A stretch of DNA of 64,000 nt. It comes from J014 sp964486055 (GTDB lineage: Bacteria; Acidobacteriota; Blastocatellia; Pyrinomonadales; Pyrinomonadaceae). The notes under the pieces were generated by a model. That model had not been told where the DNA came from, did no database searches, and saw only the letters and a list, made by a program, of their open reading frames with translations. The stretch covers positions 1-64,000 of the forward strand of contig CAZALE010000010.1 of assembly GCA_964486055.1 (NCBI GenBank). Reading direction: 5' to 3'. The translations under genes and the position numbers were made by a program. Positions 42,259-51,767 of this stretch are shown here, in pieces; positions within the stretch are counted from its first letter, which is position 1; each line of letters opens with the position of its first letter.

Positions 42259-43644
42259 GTGGAATTTGAGTTAAATGCCCTGGTGATAGACGACGATCCG
42301 CAAGTGCGGGATCTAATAGCGGATATATTGAAGACCGCCTCTTGGCAAGTTGAGGTTGTATCAAGTGCCGAAGAGGCCATAAAGGTACTGGAAAACAAAG
42401 AATGGGCATTGATTTTCTGTGATGTAATGCTCGAAGGGACGAATGGATATAGTGTTCTAAGACACTTTACCGAGAAGCAACTCCCAGGGCATTTTGTACT
42501 GATCACTGGATATGGATCGGCAGCTGGCGCCTTAGATGCTACCGCTATCGGAGCACATGATTATTTGATGAAACCTTTCACTGTCGAACAGATACTCCGT
42601 ATAGCAGAGGAAGCTCGCCAGCGATATATCTCTGCGCTCTTACAGGAAGAAACACAATTTAGTGATACACCTTACATACCTGAGATACCGCTGATTGGGA
42701 AAAGTCCAAAGTTTGTTGAGTGTTTAAAAATCGTAGGAAGAATTGCTAAAACTAACTTACCAGTTTTGATTACAGGCGAGTCTGGAACTGGTAAAGAGAT
42801 AGTTGCGCGCACCATTCACTTAAAAAGTGATAGGGCAGATAAGCCGTTTGTAGTAGTTAATTGTGGAGCAGTTCCGACCGAGTTGATTGAATCAGAGCTC
42901 TTCGGGCATGTAAAGGGAGCCTTTACTGGTGCTGACAGAGAAAGACGTGGTCTCTGGGAAGAGGCCAATAACGGGACGATCTTTTTGGATGAGATAACAG
43001 AAACTTCTCATCTGTTTCAGGTGAAGCTACTTAGAGTGCTCCAGGAAAATGAAATCAGACCTGTCGGCTCAAGCCGAACTAGAAAAGTTAATGCGAGGGT
43101 TTTAGCTGCTACCAATCGTGATATCGAGGAAGAGGTTGAGAAAGGAAGGTTTCGTCAAGATCTGATGTATCGACTAAATGCTATAACCATTCATCTACCG
43201 CCCTTGCGTGATAGGATCGAAGATATACCACTGCTAGCCGAATATTTCCTCTCAAAAGTTTCTGAACAAGCAGGAAGAAAATTGAGTATCTCGGATAAGG
43301 CGATGGAAATATTAAAAGGCTACCATTGGCCAGGAAATATTAGAGAGCTGGAAAATGTGATACTACGAGCCGCCTCTTTGGCAGATAACCTGATTCATCC
43401 GAGTCATTTACCGGAAAACTTGAAGCGCACTACCCAGCAGCAAAGCAACGTCCGCTCAACAACAGACAAGGAGGTATTCGAGAGATTTTTCAAGACAGAA
43501 AGCGGGGAATGGTTACCATTGAGCGAAGTACAGAGGAGATATGCACGAATAGTCCTCGATGCCACGGGAGGCAATAAGCAAGCTGCTGCGCGCTTACTGA
43601 AAATCGACAGAAAAACTCTCGTTAAATTGATAAGTAAAAACTAG
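42259..43644 (+). CDS. Sigma54-dependent response regulator, NtrC family
   Basis: About 461 residues if GTG 42259 is the start (ATG 42226 is the alternative). Receiver domain with LVIDDDP, IFCDVMLEG, LITGYGS and LMKPF; AAA+ domain (about 140-375) with Walker A GESGTGKE, the sigma54-contact loop GAFTGA, Walker B GTIFLDEI and arginine fingers in FRQDLMYRLN; C-terminal Fis-type helix-turn-helix (GGNKQAAARLLKIDRKTL). It should activate sigma54 promoters. No kinase adjoins it; pili and envelope genes are possible targets. Its end overlaps the convergent GlsB-like gene by four bases. Confidence 0.93.
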   Translation: MEFELNALVIDDDPQVRDLIADILKTASWQVEVVSSAEEAIKVLENKEWALIFCDVMLEGTNGYSVLRHFTEKQLPGHFVLITGYGSAAGALDATAIGAHDYLMKPFTVEQILRIAEEARQRYISALLQEETQFSDTPYIPEIPLIGKSPKFVECLKIVGRIAKTNLPVLITGESGTGKEIVARTIHLKSDRADKPFVVVNCGAVPTELIESELFGHVKGAFTGADRERRGLWEEANNGTIFLDEITETSHLFQVKLLRVLQENEIRPVGSSRTRKVNARVLAATNRDIEEEVEKGRFRQDLMYRLNAITIHLPPLRDRIEDIPLLAEYFLSKVSEQAGRKLSISDKAMEILKGYHWPGNIRELENVILRAASLADNLIHPSHLPENLKRTTQQQSNVRSTTDKEVFERFFKTESGEWLPLSEVQRRYARIVLDATGGNKQAAARLLKIDRKTLVKLISKN

Positions 43645-43961
43645 CCCTCTGCGCTACTTCGATCTATCACAATCCTGTAAATCGCATCTAGCAAGATTGC
43701 CACAAATAAAGCAAAAGCGAGGCTTAAAATATAACTTGCCAAAGTCAGGTCTTCAGGAGAGTTGGGAACTTTAAAGCCAAAACCGAAGATAAGCCGACTT
43801 AATAGCCCACCTATAACAGCACCTATAGCGCCGAGAAGGAGTGAGACAAACGTGCTTCCTGTATGGCGACTTCTCATCAAGAACTGACCACTATATCCAA
43901 CGATCAATCCAAACACTATCCAACTGCCTACTACTAGGATTTCAAACGTAACTCCAGACAT
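43641..43961 (-). CDS. GlsB/YeaQ/YmgE-family small membrane protein
   Basis: 106 residues, three hydrophobic segments (about 6-28, 38-60, 72-95). The glycine-rich pattern VSLLLGAIGAVIGGLLSRLIFGFG matches the GlsB/YeaQ (transglycosylase-associated) family. Function is unclear, often linked to stress. The C-terminal helix is longer than in the E. coli members. The RBS GGGAGG is 7-8 bases upstream. Confidence 0.8.
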   Translation of the reverse strand: MSGVTFEILVVGSWIVFGLIVGYSGQFLMRSRHTGSTFVSLLLGAIGAVIGGLLSRLIFGFGFKVPNSPEDLTLASYILSLAFALFVAILLDAIYRIVIDRSSAEG

Positions 43962-43979
43962 ATTATCACCTCCCTGAGA

Positions 43980-44567
43980 TTATACCTTAGCGTATGTAAG
44001 TCCCGTTTGATTTTGATATTTACCATTTCTATCAGCGTAAGAAATAGTGCAGACTTGATCAGATTGAAAGAATATGACTTGAGCTATACCTTCGTTAACA
44101 TACACCCTTAAAGGTAGATTTGCTAAATTCGCTATTTCTATTACTAATCTTCCTTTCCAGCCTGCTTCCAAAGGGGTCGTGTTTACTAATAACCCAGCCC
44201 TTGCGTATGTAGATTTTCCAACAGCTATAGCTGTCACATCTTTTGGCATATTAAAGGTTTCAACTGAAACTCCTAAGCCATAAGAGTGTGGTGGTAAAAG
44301 ATAATACTTCGAACCATCCTCGGCTGTGCGAAGAGGAGGCTCTATTAACGAAGATTCATCGAAGTTTTTGGGATCTATTTCAAATCCACGCACTGGCGAG
44401 AATACTCTGAATCCATCATCAGCCAGTTGGATGTCATAGCCATAGCTGGAACAACCCTTGGAAATTATACGATTGCCGTCGATCAAACGAATCAACTCAG
44501 CTGAAAATGGCTTGATCAAATCAGCCTTTTCAGCCATTTCACGTATCCAAATATCTGACTTTATCAT
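43980..44567 (-). CDS. dcd: dCTP deaminase
   Basis: 195 residues, trimeric dUTPase-like fold. It deaminates dCTP to dUTP to supply dTMP synthesis. Conserved GKSTYARAGLLVNTTPLEAG followed by WKGRLVIEIAN contains the catalytic Glu and nucleotide-binding residues; DIQLADDGFRVF lies near the N-terminus. No ribosome binding site is visible; TAGTTT lies seven bases before the ATG, so the mRNA may be leaderless. Confidence 0.95.
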   Translation of the reverse strand: MIKSDIWIREMAEKADLIKPFSAELIRLIDGNRIISKGCSSYGYDIQLADDGFRVFSPVRGFEIDPKNFDESSLIEPPLRTAEDGSKYYLLPPHSYGLGVSVETFNMPKDVTAIAVGKSTYARAGLLVNTTPLEAGWKGRLVIEIANLANLPLRVYVNEGIAQVIFFQSDQVCTISYADRNGKYQNQTGLTYAKV

Positions 44568-44671
44568 CAGACAAAAACTAACATTTTTTTACCTTAAAAC
44601 TCAAATATACAAAGCGCAAGTTTCAAAAAATCTTTTACTTTAATCTAAGGCCTCTATGTATAGCGTTGGTA

Positions 44672-45514
44672 TTACTGGGACTGCTCAGAAATTTTCAGTA
44701 TTCCATTGATCACTTTAAAACTTAAAGTGGCCCCACCGTTTCCTATCCTCGCACTTATCCTTTTATCATTGACTTCCTCACGATCTCTAGGTTTTATGAT
44801 CAGGCCATTTTCTATCTTACCCTCTTGCAAAATACTTATATCAAGCTCTGCATTTGTGTTTGCTGGTAGATTTACCTGCATTGTTCCTTTCCCGAGCCCT
44901 ACATTTAAAAACCTTCCACGCCAGCTTGAGGCCAATAAGTTTACTTCAATGTCACCACTTCCAAATGAGGCGTTGATCGTACCACCCGATACATTTAATT
45001 TAGCTTTATTGGCTTCTAAAAATTGTATAGATACATTTCCGTCAATTCCGCTGAAATTAAAATCGCCTCGACCACCATTTACTTCCACATCTGAGTAAAT
45101 TGGTAGTTTCACTTTATAGTTTATCTTAAATGGTAACCCAATTAGATTTTTCGGTAATTTCTTAGCAACTCTTTTTAAATAATCTTTGTCGTGAGTTCCT
45201 ACGCTAATTATCCGCATGCTATTGTAATCTTTATCAACTACGAAGCCCGTAAGAGCGGATAACTTGGCCAAGTCAGCCTCTGTCGGTGCGTTTAACTCTA
45301 TCTCAGCCTCAATCAAAACTTCGTTTTTTTGCCATCCCTCAATGGAAATGCTACCATCGGGTGCTCCTGTGAGGACAATGGTGCCTCCCATGGAAAATTC
45401 ATATTTTTCTGTTCTATAAGTGGTACTTTTTAGAATACCTGTTTTGGGCTGAGAATTTGAAGTTAAAGCAAGCAAAGTCAGTAGAAACAATGTAGAAATA
45501 ATAAATTTGCTCAT
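44672..45514 (-). CDS. DUF4097-like secreted beta-helical protein, copy 2
   Basis: 280 residues from ATG 45514, which starts a clean signal peptide (MSKFIISTLFLLTLLALTS); an in-frame start at 45577 lies inside the previous gene. Repetitive beta-strands of the DUF4097 (putative adhesin) type: GSISIEGWQKNEVLIEAEI and VEVNGGRGDFNFSGIDGNVS. Last gene of the sigma/anti-sigma operon. Likely cell-envelope; function unknown. Confidence 0.78.
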   Translation of the reverse strand: MSKFIISTLFLLTLLALTSNSQPKTGILKSTTYRTEKYEFSMGGTIVLTGAPDGSISIEGWQKNEVLIEAEIELNAPTEADLAKLSALTGFVVDKDYNSMRIISVGTHDKDYLKRVAKKLPKNLIGLPFKINYKVKLPIYSDVEVNGGRGDFNFSGIDGNVSIQFLEANKAKLNVSGGTINASFGSGDIEVNLLASSWRGRFLNVGLGKGTMQVNLPANTNAELDISILQEGKIENGLIIKPRDREEVNDKRISARIGNGGATLSFKVINGILKISEQSQ

Positions 45515-45548
45515 GTTATTTAATTGCCCTTTTAAAAGTGCCGAAAAA

Positions 45549-46289
45549 TTATCGCCGCAAGAAAACAATTCTACCACGCTGATTTATTACGTTTATTGTG
45601 GCATCTCCACCTCCCACCTGTCCTATAACCCGCCGGCCTTCGCTTACGAATCTTAAGCCAAAGTCTATGAGAGAATCCACGGAAATATCCCTGGTTGAAG
45701 GTGCCGTTGCAACTATTCGAAAAGAGGACTCAAATGGGATTCTAAGCGTTATCACTCCACTGATTGAACTAAAACGATAAGTGCCACCCGGTTTTATATC
45801 TCCATCGAAGAATATATCACCCATTACATTTTCAGCCGATACTGATAGCGCAGAAATATTTATTAATCTTATATCTCCTTCTGATGTAACGTGAGCTCTA
45901 ACCAGTCCTCCGCTTATATTCGAGACGTTCAGATTCCCTATTAATGTTTCGATACTGACCGATGCTGTATGAGGCATTCTTATGTAAAAATTGACGCTCC
46001 CGACATCCTCACGTCCCTGATTATCTTTTACGACATTTATGACTATGGTGCCAGTTAAGTTTTGTGGCGATATGATGGCAGGAGGTGATTCAAGATCAGC
46101 ACTGATCTGCACTTCATCTTTATCCCAACCTTCTACGGTTATCGTCCCCGTCCTATTTATAAGCTGTAGGCGAATGTTTTTACTTGCTGGATAAGTCCTC
46201 GAAAATTTTCTTTGTGCAACTACGACCGAATCAAAATATGGAATAACGAGTAAAAACAAAAGTAAGGCGGTTTTCAATATCGAAATCAT
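45549..46289 (-). CDS. DUF4097-like secreted beta-helical protein, copy 1
   Basis: 246 residues: signal peptide (about 1-25, ending VVVAQ), then DUF4097-type beta-helix with INRTGTITVEGWDKDEVQIS, IETLIGNLNVSNISGG and VSAENVMGDIFFDGDI. It shares the EGW-x-K-(D/N)EV-x-I motif with copy 2. It lies 5 bases after the anti-sigma gene, so all four genes are one transcript. Such proteins are common beside ECF sigma factors in Acidobacteriota and Bacteroidota; the role is unproven. Confidence 0.8.
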   Translation of the reverse strand: MISILKTALLLFLLVIPYFDSVVVAQRKFSRTYPASKNIRLQLINRTGTITVEGWDKDEVQISADLESPPAIISPQNLTGTIVINVVKDNQGREDVGSVNFYIRMPHTASVSIETLIGNLNVSNISGGLVRAHVTSEGDIRLINISALSVSAENVMGDIFFDGDIKPGGTYRFSSISGVITLRIPFESSFRIVATAPSTRDISVDSLIDFGLRFVSEGRRVIGQVGGGDATINVINQRGRIVFLRR

Positions 46290-46294
46290 AGGCT

Positions 46295-46978
46295 TTAAAG
46301 TTCAGCGAATTGGCGAAGCAATTCAAGTTTTTCCTTCATTGCTGAATCCAACATCTCTACGGAGATTTCATCGTAAGGATTTTCCTCTAGATTTTTCTTA
46401 TACTCTGCAACGACTTTATCAATTTCTTCTAGGTTCCTATCAAAAACCTGCTGCAAGTTTTTGTTCCATTGATGTCGTCTTTCCTCGATTTTCTTACTCC
46501 AATACCGAATGGCCTCTTGCTGTTCTTCTATTTTTCTTATTCTTTCTTTCTGAGGCGGTTCAATTAAACCAATATCTGCGAGGAATTTTTCAGCTATACT
46601 CAATTCTGTTTTTTTACCTTCTAGTTTGTCTTTATTAGCAAAATTTATTATCACTAATCCTGTTAAAATCGAACTAAACAGAGCTATTACTAATATCCCA
46701 GCGATCAACTGCCCGAAAGAGAGTGTCCAGAATCTAGACCATAGACTCTTCGGTTTTTCGTCTCCAATTGCAGCAATGATACCGCTCCACATTTTCTCTG
46801 GATTTGGTGCGTTTATCTCTTCTTTCTCCAATTGATTATCAATTACTGCCAGCAACTTTTCTAAAAATGTAGTGCACGTGGAGCACTGAGTTATGTGCTG
46901 CTCCGCCTCAGCACCTAGATCACTAATTTCACCAGACACTAATTTAACAAGAAGATTTTGGCAAGCTTCGCATTTCAT
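46295..46978 (-). CDS. Zinc-finger transmembrane anti-sigma factor
   Basis: 227 residues. N-terminal zinc-binding anti-sigma domain (CEACQNLL ... HITQCSTC, the H-x3-C-x2-C signature), a transmembrane helix near 88-112 (LIAGILVIALFSSILTGLVI), and a periplasmic coiled-coil-like C-terminus rich in E, K and R that resembles heavy-metal-resistance sensor domains. It should hold the ECF sigma factor encoded just upstream at the membrane. It differs from RseA-type proteins by its long helical periplasmic part. Confidence 0.88.
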   Translation of the reverse strand: MKCEACQNLLVKLVSGEISDLGAEAEQHITQCSTCTTFLEKLLAVIDNQLEKEEINAPNPEKMWSGIIAAIGDEKPKSLWSRFWTLSFGQLIAGILVIALFSSILTGLVIINFANKDKLEGKKTELSIAEKFLADIGLIEPPQKERIRKIEEQQEAIRYWSKKIEERRHQWNKNLQQVFDRNLEEIDKVVAEYKKNLEENPYDEISVEMLDSAMKEKLELLRQFAEL

Positions 46979-47039
46979 ATGGTCCCAAGCCCAATAACCA
47001 TGAAGCTATGATTTTCAGCTCAAACCTTTGGTTGCCTTT

Positions 47040-47666
47040 TCACGATTGTTTTGGTTTGAAAAGTAAATTACGAAGTTTCATTCTCGCTTTGTGTAGTTGA
47101 GACTTAGAGGTTCCGACGGAAAGTCCTAACATTTTAGCTATCTCTTCGTGTTCAAATCCTTGGACGTCGTGAAGCAAAAAAATTGTCTTATAACCCTTTG
47201 GCAATTGAGCTATTGCTTTTTGTAAGGCTATTTTATCGATTATTTGAGATTTATGGTGTTCTGGAACGGGGACTACTGGCATTTCTCCATCTTCTGTGGT
47301 CTTTTCGTTCTGAATTTGTCTACGTCTAAAGTGCATCAGTACTTGGTTGACAGTTAAGCGATAAAGCCACGTAGAGAAGGCAGATTCACCGCGAAAACTG
47401 TCTAGTTTTCTGTATAGTTGAACGAAAACATCCTGTGTTAAGTCTTCAGCTTCGGAGGCATCGTTGAGCATTCTGAGGCATAAACCGTAAACTCGACGAT
47501 AATGGCGGCGATATAAAACCTCAAAAGCTTCTACGTCTCCTTCCCTAACCCTGCGTATCAATGAGACATCATCCGATTCTGTGAGTGGCTGTTCATTTAT
47601 TGCTTGCTTAATTTTGTCTGTTACTGTATTTTCAGTTAGATCCAATGCCAATGAATCCGAATCCAT
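47040..47666 (-). CDS. ECF (RpoE-like) sigma factor
   Basis: 208 residues. Region 2 (about 45-115) with YRRHYRRVYGLCLRMLND, DLTQDVFVQLYRKL and STWLYRLTVN; region 4 (about 145-205) with QLPKGYKTIFLLHDVQGFEHE and GLSVGTSKSQLHKARMKL. A 40-residue acidic N-terminal extension precedes region 2. RBS AAGGT. Heads sigma/anti-sigma/DUF4097/DUF4097. Probably autoregulated, responding to an envelope signal. Confidence 0.94.
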   Translation of the reverse strand: MDSDSLALDLTENTVTDKIKQAINEQPLTESDDVSLIRRVREGDVEAFEVLYRRHYRRVYGLCLRMLNDASEAEDLTQDVFVQLYRKLDSFRGESAFSTWLYRLTVNQVLMHFRRRQIQNEKTTEDGEMPVVPVPEHHKSQIIDKIALQKAIAQLPKGYKTIFLLHDVQGFEHEEIAKMLGLSVGTSKSQLHKARMKLRNLLFKPKQS

Positions 47667-47801
47667 TGTTTTACCTTAGCCCCCGTAGCTAAAAATCATC
47701 GCTTAAGATGGTTTGATCAAAAAATATAGTTGCTCTGACCAAAATCAATTTTACGTCTTTCTGCTCTTTTTTCAAATAAGCCTTTAACCTTAAACGAGTC
47801 T

Positions 47802-49364
47802 TTAGAGCCAATAATTTCTATCCAAAGAGCGGTACATTACAGCCTCTGCAACATGCCGAGACTTTATAATTTCACTTCCATCAAGGTCTGCTATCGTTCT
47901 AGCAACCTTTAAGATTCTGTCATGGGCACGGGCTGATAGTCCCTGCCTAATCATGGCCTGCTCCAATATTGCTTCCCCATCAGGATCTAAAATGCAATAT
48001 TTGCGAATTTGTGAAGGACTCATTGACGCGTTAAAGAATATACCTTCGCCAGCAAATCGACGAAGCTGAATTTCTCGAGCCCCTATGACTCTTTCACGAA
48101 TCGTAGCCGAACTCTCGCCAGATGCGATTTGTTTACCTCTAAGTTCTCTGAAGTTAACCGCTGGAACTTCTATATGAATATCAATGCGATCCAGCAACGG
48201 TCCAGAAATTTTAGCAACATAACGTTGAATTTGGGCAGGCGAGCATTTACATTCTCGATTTGAACCGAAATAACCGCAAGGACATGGATTCATAGCAGCT
48301 ACCAAGGTGAAATTTGCCGGAAACGTCAAACTCATAGAGGCGCGGCTAATCGTAACCTTTTTATCTTCGAGCGGTTGCCTTAAAGCTTCAAGCACGCTTC
48401 TATCAAACTCAGGTAATTCATCCAAGAATAGAACGCCGTTATGAGCTAAAGATACCTCACCTGGACGAGGTATAGCCCCACCACCAATCAATCCCGCATC
48501 CGATATTGTGTGATGCGGACTGCGAAAAGGTCTTTCCGTGATGAGTCCTTTCTTCCCCGTGAGGCCAGCAACTGAGTGAATTTTTGTTATTTCTAGAGCT
48601 TCCTCGAATTCTAGAGGTGGTAAGATCGTAGGAAGTCTCTTCGCTAACATTGTTTTTCCAGATCCTGGAGAGCCAATCATTAACACATTGTGGCCGCCAG
48701 CACTCGCTATTTCTAAGGCTCTTTTTGCTTGATATTGACCACGCACCTCGAGAAAATCAACTTTATAACTATTTCTATCAACTCTTAAGTCCTCTGGATT
48801 TACCCTGAACGGTTCAATAGTCTGGCCCTTTTGAAGAGCTTGAATCAACTCTACTGCCTCACGAAGTGTCTTAACTGCATAAACCTCAACTCCTGTGACA
48901 ACTGCAGCCTCATTCGCATTTTCTTCAGGAAGTATGAGTTTTCTTACTTTTTTGTCGCGTGCCATTAGCGCAATTGACAAAGCTCCTCGGATCGGCCTGA
49001 CTCGCCCGTCTAAGGATAACTCCCCAACGCTTATCATCGAGTCTAGATTGTCTAAATTACCTAAATCACCATTCGCCCCCAAAATACCGATCGCGATAGG
49101 TAAATCAAAACTAGCTCCCTCTTTGCGCACATCTGCTGGGGCCAGATTTATTGTTACCTTATGAAAAGGAAAGAAGAAAGAGCTATTAGTAATTGCAGCT
49201 CTGATTCTCTCCCTCGATTCGCGCACCGCCAAGTCGGGTAAGCCAACTATCACAACCGGTGAAAACGCTTCTCCGTCACTTTTTATGGGAGTCAGATTTA
49301 CTTCGATCTCGACTAAATCCGCATCTATTCCATAGACAGCCGATGATAAAGTCCTAAAAAGCAT
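47802..49364 (-). CDS. comM: YifB/ComM-family Mg-chelatase-like AAA+ ATPase
   Basis: 520 residues. N-terminal Lon-protease-like fold without the active site (about 1-170, PVVIVGLPDLAVRESRERIR), central AAA+ domain with Walker A GSPGSGKTMLAKR, Walker B NGVLFLDELPEF, a zinc-type CPCGYF-x5-CKC segment, and the C-terminal domain. ComM is a branch-migration helicase used in natural transformation; with the type IV pilus genes nearby this fits DNA uptake. Confidence 0.92.
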   Translation of the reverse strand: MLFRTLSSAVYGIDADLVEIEVNLTPIKSDGEAFSPVVIVGLPDLAVRESRERIRAAITNSSFFFPFHKVTINLAPADVRKEGASFDLPIAIGILGANGDLGNLDNLDSMISVGELSLDGRVRPIRGALSIALMARDKKVRKLILPEENANEAAVVTGVEVYAVKTLREAVELIQALQKGQTIEPFRVNPEDLRVDRNSYKVDFLEVRGQYQAKRALEIASAGGHNVLMIGSPGSGKTMLAKRLPTILPPLEFEEALEITKIHSVAGLTGKKGLITERPFRSPHHTISDAGLIGGGAIPRPGEVSLAHNGVLFLDELPEFDRSVLEALRQPLEDKKVTISRASMSLTFPANFTLVAAMNPCPCGYFGSNRECKCSPAQIQRYVAKISGPLLDRIDIHIEVPAVNFRELRGKQIASGESSATIRERVIGAREIQLRRFAGEGIFFNASMSPSQIRKYCILDPDGEAILEQAMIRQGLSARAHDRILKVARTIADLDGSEIIKSRHVAEAVMYRSLDRNYWL

Positions 49365-49568
49365 AAGAGATTTTTAGCACCAAAATAATCATATATCAAA
49401 ACTTCCTAAACATTAGCTGATAATTTTTCCATCTTCCCGGTAGCTTTTACCGACCTAATTCTCAGATCTCAGCATTGGATTTGGTAGCTGAGTTTAAGAC
49501 TTTAATTAAAGTTTAAACTGGCTTAGGTTTAAGCAGTCTGAACTTAGATACACAGCTAGCAAAAACAA

Positions 49569-49601
49569 AAAATCGAGGCATTCATCAAATGCCTCGATTT
49601 T
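49569..49601. terminator. Bidirectional terminator after the MltD-like gene
   Basis: AAAATCGAGGCATT, loop CATCA, AATGCCTCGATTTT: a 14-bp perfect stem with A and T ends, 19 bp beyond the minus-strand stop at 49621. Confidence 0.88.
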
Positions 49602-49620
49602 AAAGAATCACAAGAGGTGT

Positions 49621-51420
49621 CTACGGAAGCCTTACCACAGCGCCCGGCGAAAGTGGCTCATCTGGTAACTTTCCATTTAACTTCCCAGTTTCTGCTACTG
49701 ATACTTTATATCTTTCAGCTATTTTCCTTATAGTGTCGCCTTTTTGAGCTCTAATAACTTTTGGTTTTGCCTTCGGGACTGTGCTTTCAGGGTTGTTAGT
49801 GCTGGCGGCTGGACGTTGATATGTGGTGCGCTGTATATTCCTAGTCATAGGAACGACAATCTTACCTTGCTTCGGTATCTCATTTCCGTTTATCGCTTTC
49901 AGTTGGTCGGGTGAAACTCCTAATCTACGAGCCACATCATCTATAGTTTCCCCAGACAAAACTTTTACGACTGCGAGATTGTCTTGATTAACAGCCCGTG
50001 CCTTTCTTAAGACTGCAACCACATCATTCGCTTTTCCTTTCGGAACACGAACGATGTACGGTTCTGGCGGTGTTTTACCGGTGCGGAATTCGGGATTAAG
50101 GTACCTTATAAACTCAACTGTCGTATCAGCTGCTTGAGCAACTAGAGATAGACTGGTCATTGGCGGGACTCTTACCAAATCGTATTCTAGCGGGCGAGCC
50201 GGTCTTATGTGAGCAAAACCATATCTATGTGGATTGTTAGCTATCAAAATAGTGGCAAGAATACTGGGAACATAATTTCTGGTTTCTAGAGGAAGATAAG
50301 GATAAGCATACCAGAAATTAGCCACGCCAGCTCGTGCGATCGCTCTATCCACATTACCTTCACCAGAATTGTATGCTGCCAAGGCCAGCTCCCAATTACC
50401 ATTGTAACGATCAGCTAAAAACTTAAGGTATCGAGCTGCTGCACGCGTTGCTGCTTCAAAACTATTTCTCTCGTCTATGTGGACGTTTTGACGAAGTCCG
50501 AACCTTGAGCCAGTACTTGGGATAAATTGCCATAATCCCGATGCAGCAGCACGAGATAAAGCCGTCGGCTTCCACATGCTCTCCACTTGTCCAAGCCAAA
50601 CTAAGTTTTCAGGCAAACCTTCCTCACGAAAGATGCGCCGCGCCATTCTTATGAAAAGTCCACTCCTATACAGCCCAGTTTCCATCGTCTGACGGCCACG
50701 CCCTTGATAATAGTTTATGAATTGCTGGATCATTGGATGAGCTTGGAAACTGAAACCTAAGGAGCGATTTTCAGCTGTTAGTTTTATAACTTCATATTGC
50801 GCCGTATCTACCTGTTGCTCCTCTGGGGTTAATTCCAATTTGGCAAGTTCGTCTAGAGGCGACGGCTCAAATGATTGGCTTTCAAGTCCGTATTTCCTAT
50901 CTTGTAACGCCGTAATGCTCTCGTCTTTTGATTCGATTAAAGTATCTGTATTCCTAAACTCATCCTTGTTGGTCACCGAAAATATAAGTTTATTTATGTC
51001 GGCAATGAGGCGATCGTCTATGTCATTATCCGGAATGTTATCCTTGTCCCATCGACACGTTAAAATCAAGAATTTTATATCTGGCTTATAGGCAGGTGAC
51101 GGGAACTCGATTCGATAAATGGTTTCGATTAACTGAGTATAACAAGCTTGGAAAGGTCCTCCAGCTCTATTTATGTTTATGCCGGATTCTAGGAATAGTT
51201 CAACAGAACGGTTAAATTCTTCCTTCGCTTCTTTTAGTTGATTTTTTTGTAGCTTCAGGAGCCCCAGCTTAAATCTTCTACCTGCTTCTGGAGATATCTC
51301 TTTAAATTTTGCCTCCAATTCGTTAGCAGGCTGTATATTACTCAAGCCAGAATTTTGCCTCTGCGCAAAAGTCAGTGATGTAAATATGAAAACAAGGGTT
51401 ATTAATAAAAGCTTTCTCAT
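49621..51420 (-). CDS. MltD-like membrane-bound lytic transglycosylase with two LysM domains
   Basis: 599 residues: signal peptide (about 1-19, SLTFAQ), helical N-terminal region (about 35-260, possibly TPR-like), goose-lysozyme/SLT catalytic domain (about 265-400) with catalytic Glu in LGQVESMWKP, SGLWQFIPSTGSRFGL and LALAAYNSGEGNV, then two LysM repeats (about 480-525 and 555-599). It cleaves glycan strands non-hydrolytically during wall remodelling. No lipobox cysteine is seen, so it may be soluble periplasmic. Confidence 0.9.
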   Translation of the reverse strand: MRKLLLITLVFIFTSLTFAQRQNSGLSNIQPANELEAKFKEISPEAGRRFKLGLLKLQKNQLKEAKEEFNRSVELFLESGININRAGGPFQACYTQLIETIYRIEFPSPAYKPDIKFLILTCRWDKDNIPDNDIDDRLIADINKLIFSVTNKDEFRNTDTLIESKDESITALQDRKYGLESQSFEPSPLDELAKLELTPEEQQVDTAQYEVIKLTAENRSLGFSFQAHPMIQQFINYYQGRGRQTMETGLYRSGLFIRMARRIFREEGLPENLVWLGQVESMWKPTALSRAAASGLWQFIPSTGSRFGLRQNVHIDERNSFEAATRAAARYLKFLADRYNGNWELALAAYNSGEGNVDRAIARAGVANFWYAYPYLPLETRNYVPSILATILIANNPHRYGFAHIRPARPLEYDLVRVPPMTSLSLVAQAADTTVEFIRYLNPEFRTGKTPPEPYIVRVPKGKANDVVAVLRKARAVNQDNLAVVKVLSGETIDDVARRLGVSPDQLKAINGNEIPKQGKIVVPMTRNIQRTTYQRPAASTNNPESTVPKAKPKVIRAQKGDTIRKIAERYKVSVAETGKLNGKLPDEPLSPGAVVRLP

Positions 51421-51767
51421 AATGCCTTCAACATAGTCAAATACTCATAATAAGCAAACACTTCCACCTCTAAGGTTGCGAATTTAATTATACTTTACTA
51501 CAGAAGTAAAACTCAAGACATTTTACAGATAAAAATCACAGTTTTAATGGCTGCCGGTTAATTTGCCGAGTTTTTTATTGTGTGATTCGATAGCTTTTGC
51601 TACGCATGAGATGTTTTTTGGATAAAGTGAATCTGAGAAGAACATCGATGAGTGCAGAGGATATATCAGGTTTATCAGAAGAAAAGGTTTATTTTGACTA
51701 CTCCGAGCCCTTTAATATTTAATGCTTCAGCAAAAGGACTCTATCATTTGTTGATTTATCGCAGGAT
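51421..51767. other. Intergenic region between the MltD-like gene and lon
   Basis: 347 bp with no credible gene. It contains the promoter at 51487-51516 and, at its lon end, two direct copies of GATTTATCGC (51753-51762 and 51765-51774, the second inside lon). No clear lon terminator. Confidence 0.45.
51487..51516 (-). promoter_or_regulatory. Promoter of the MltD-like gene
   Basis: On the minus strand, TTGAGT (51511-51516), 18-bp spacer and TATAAT (51487-51492). Expected leader about 60 bases. Confidence 0.5.
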
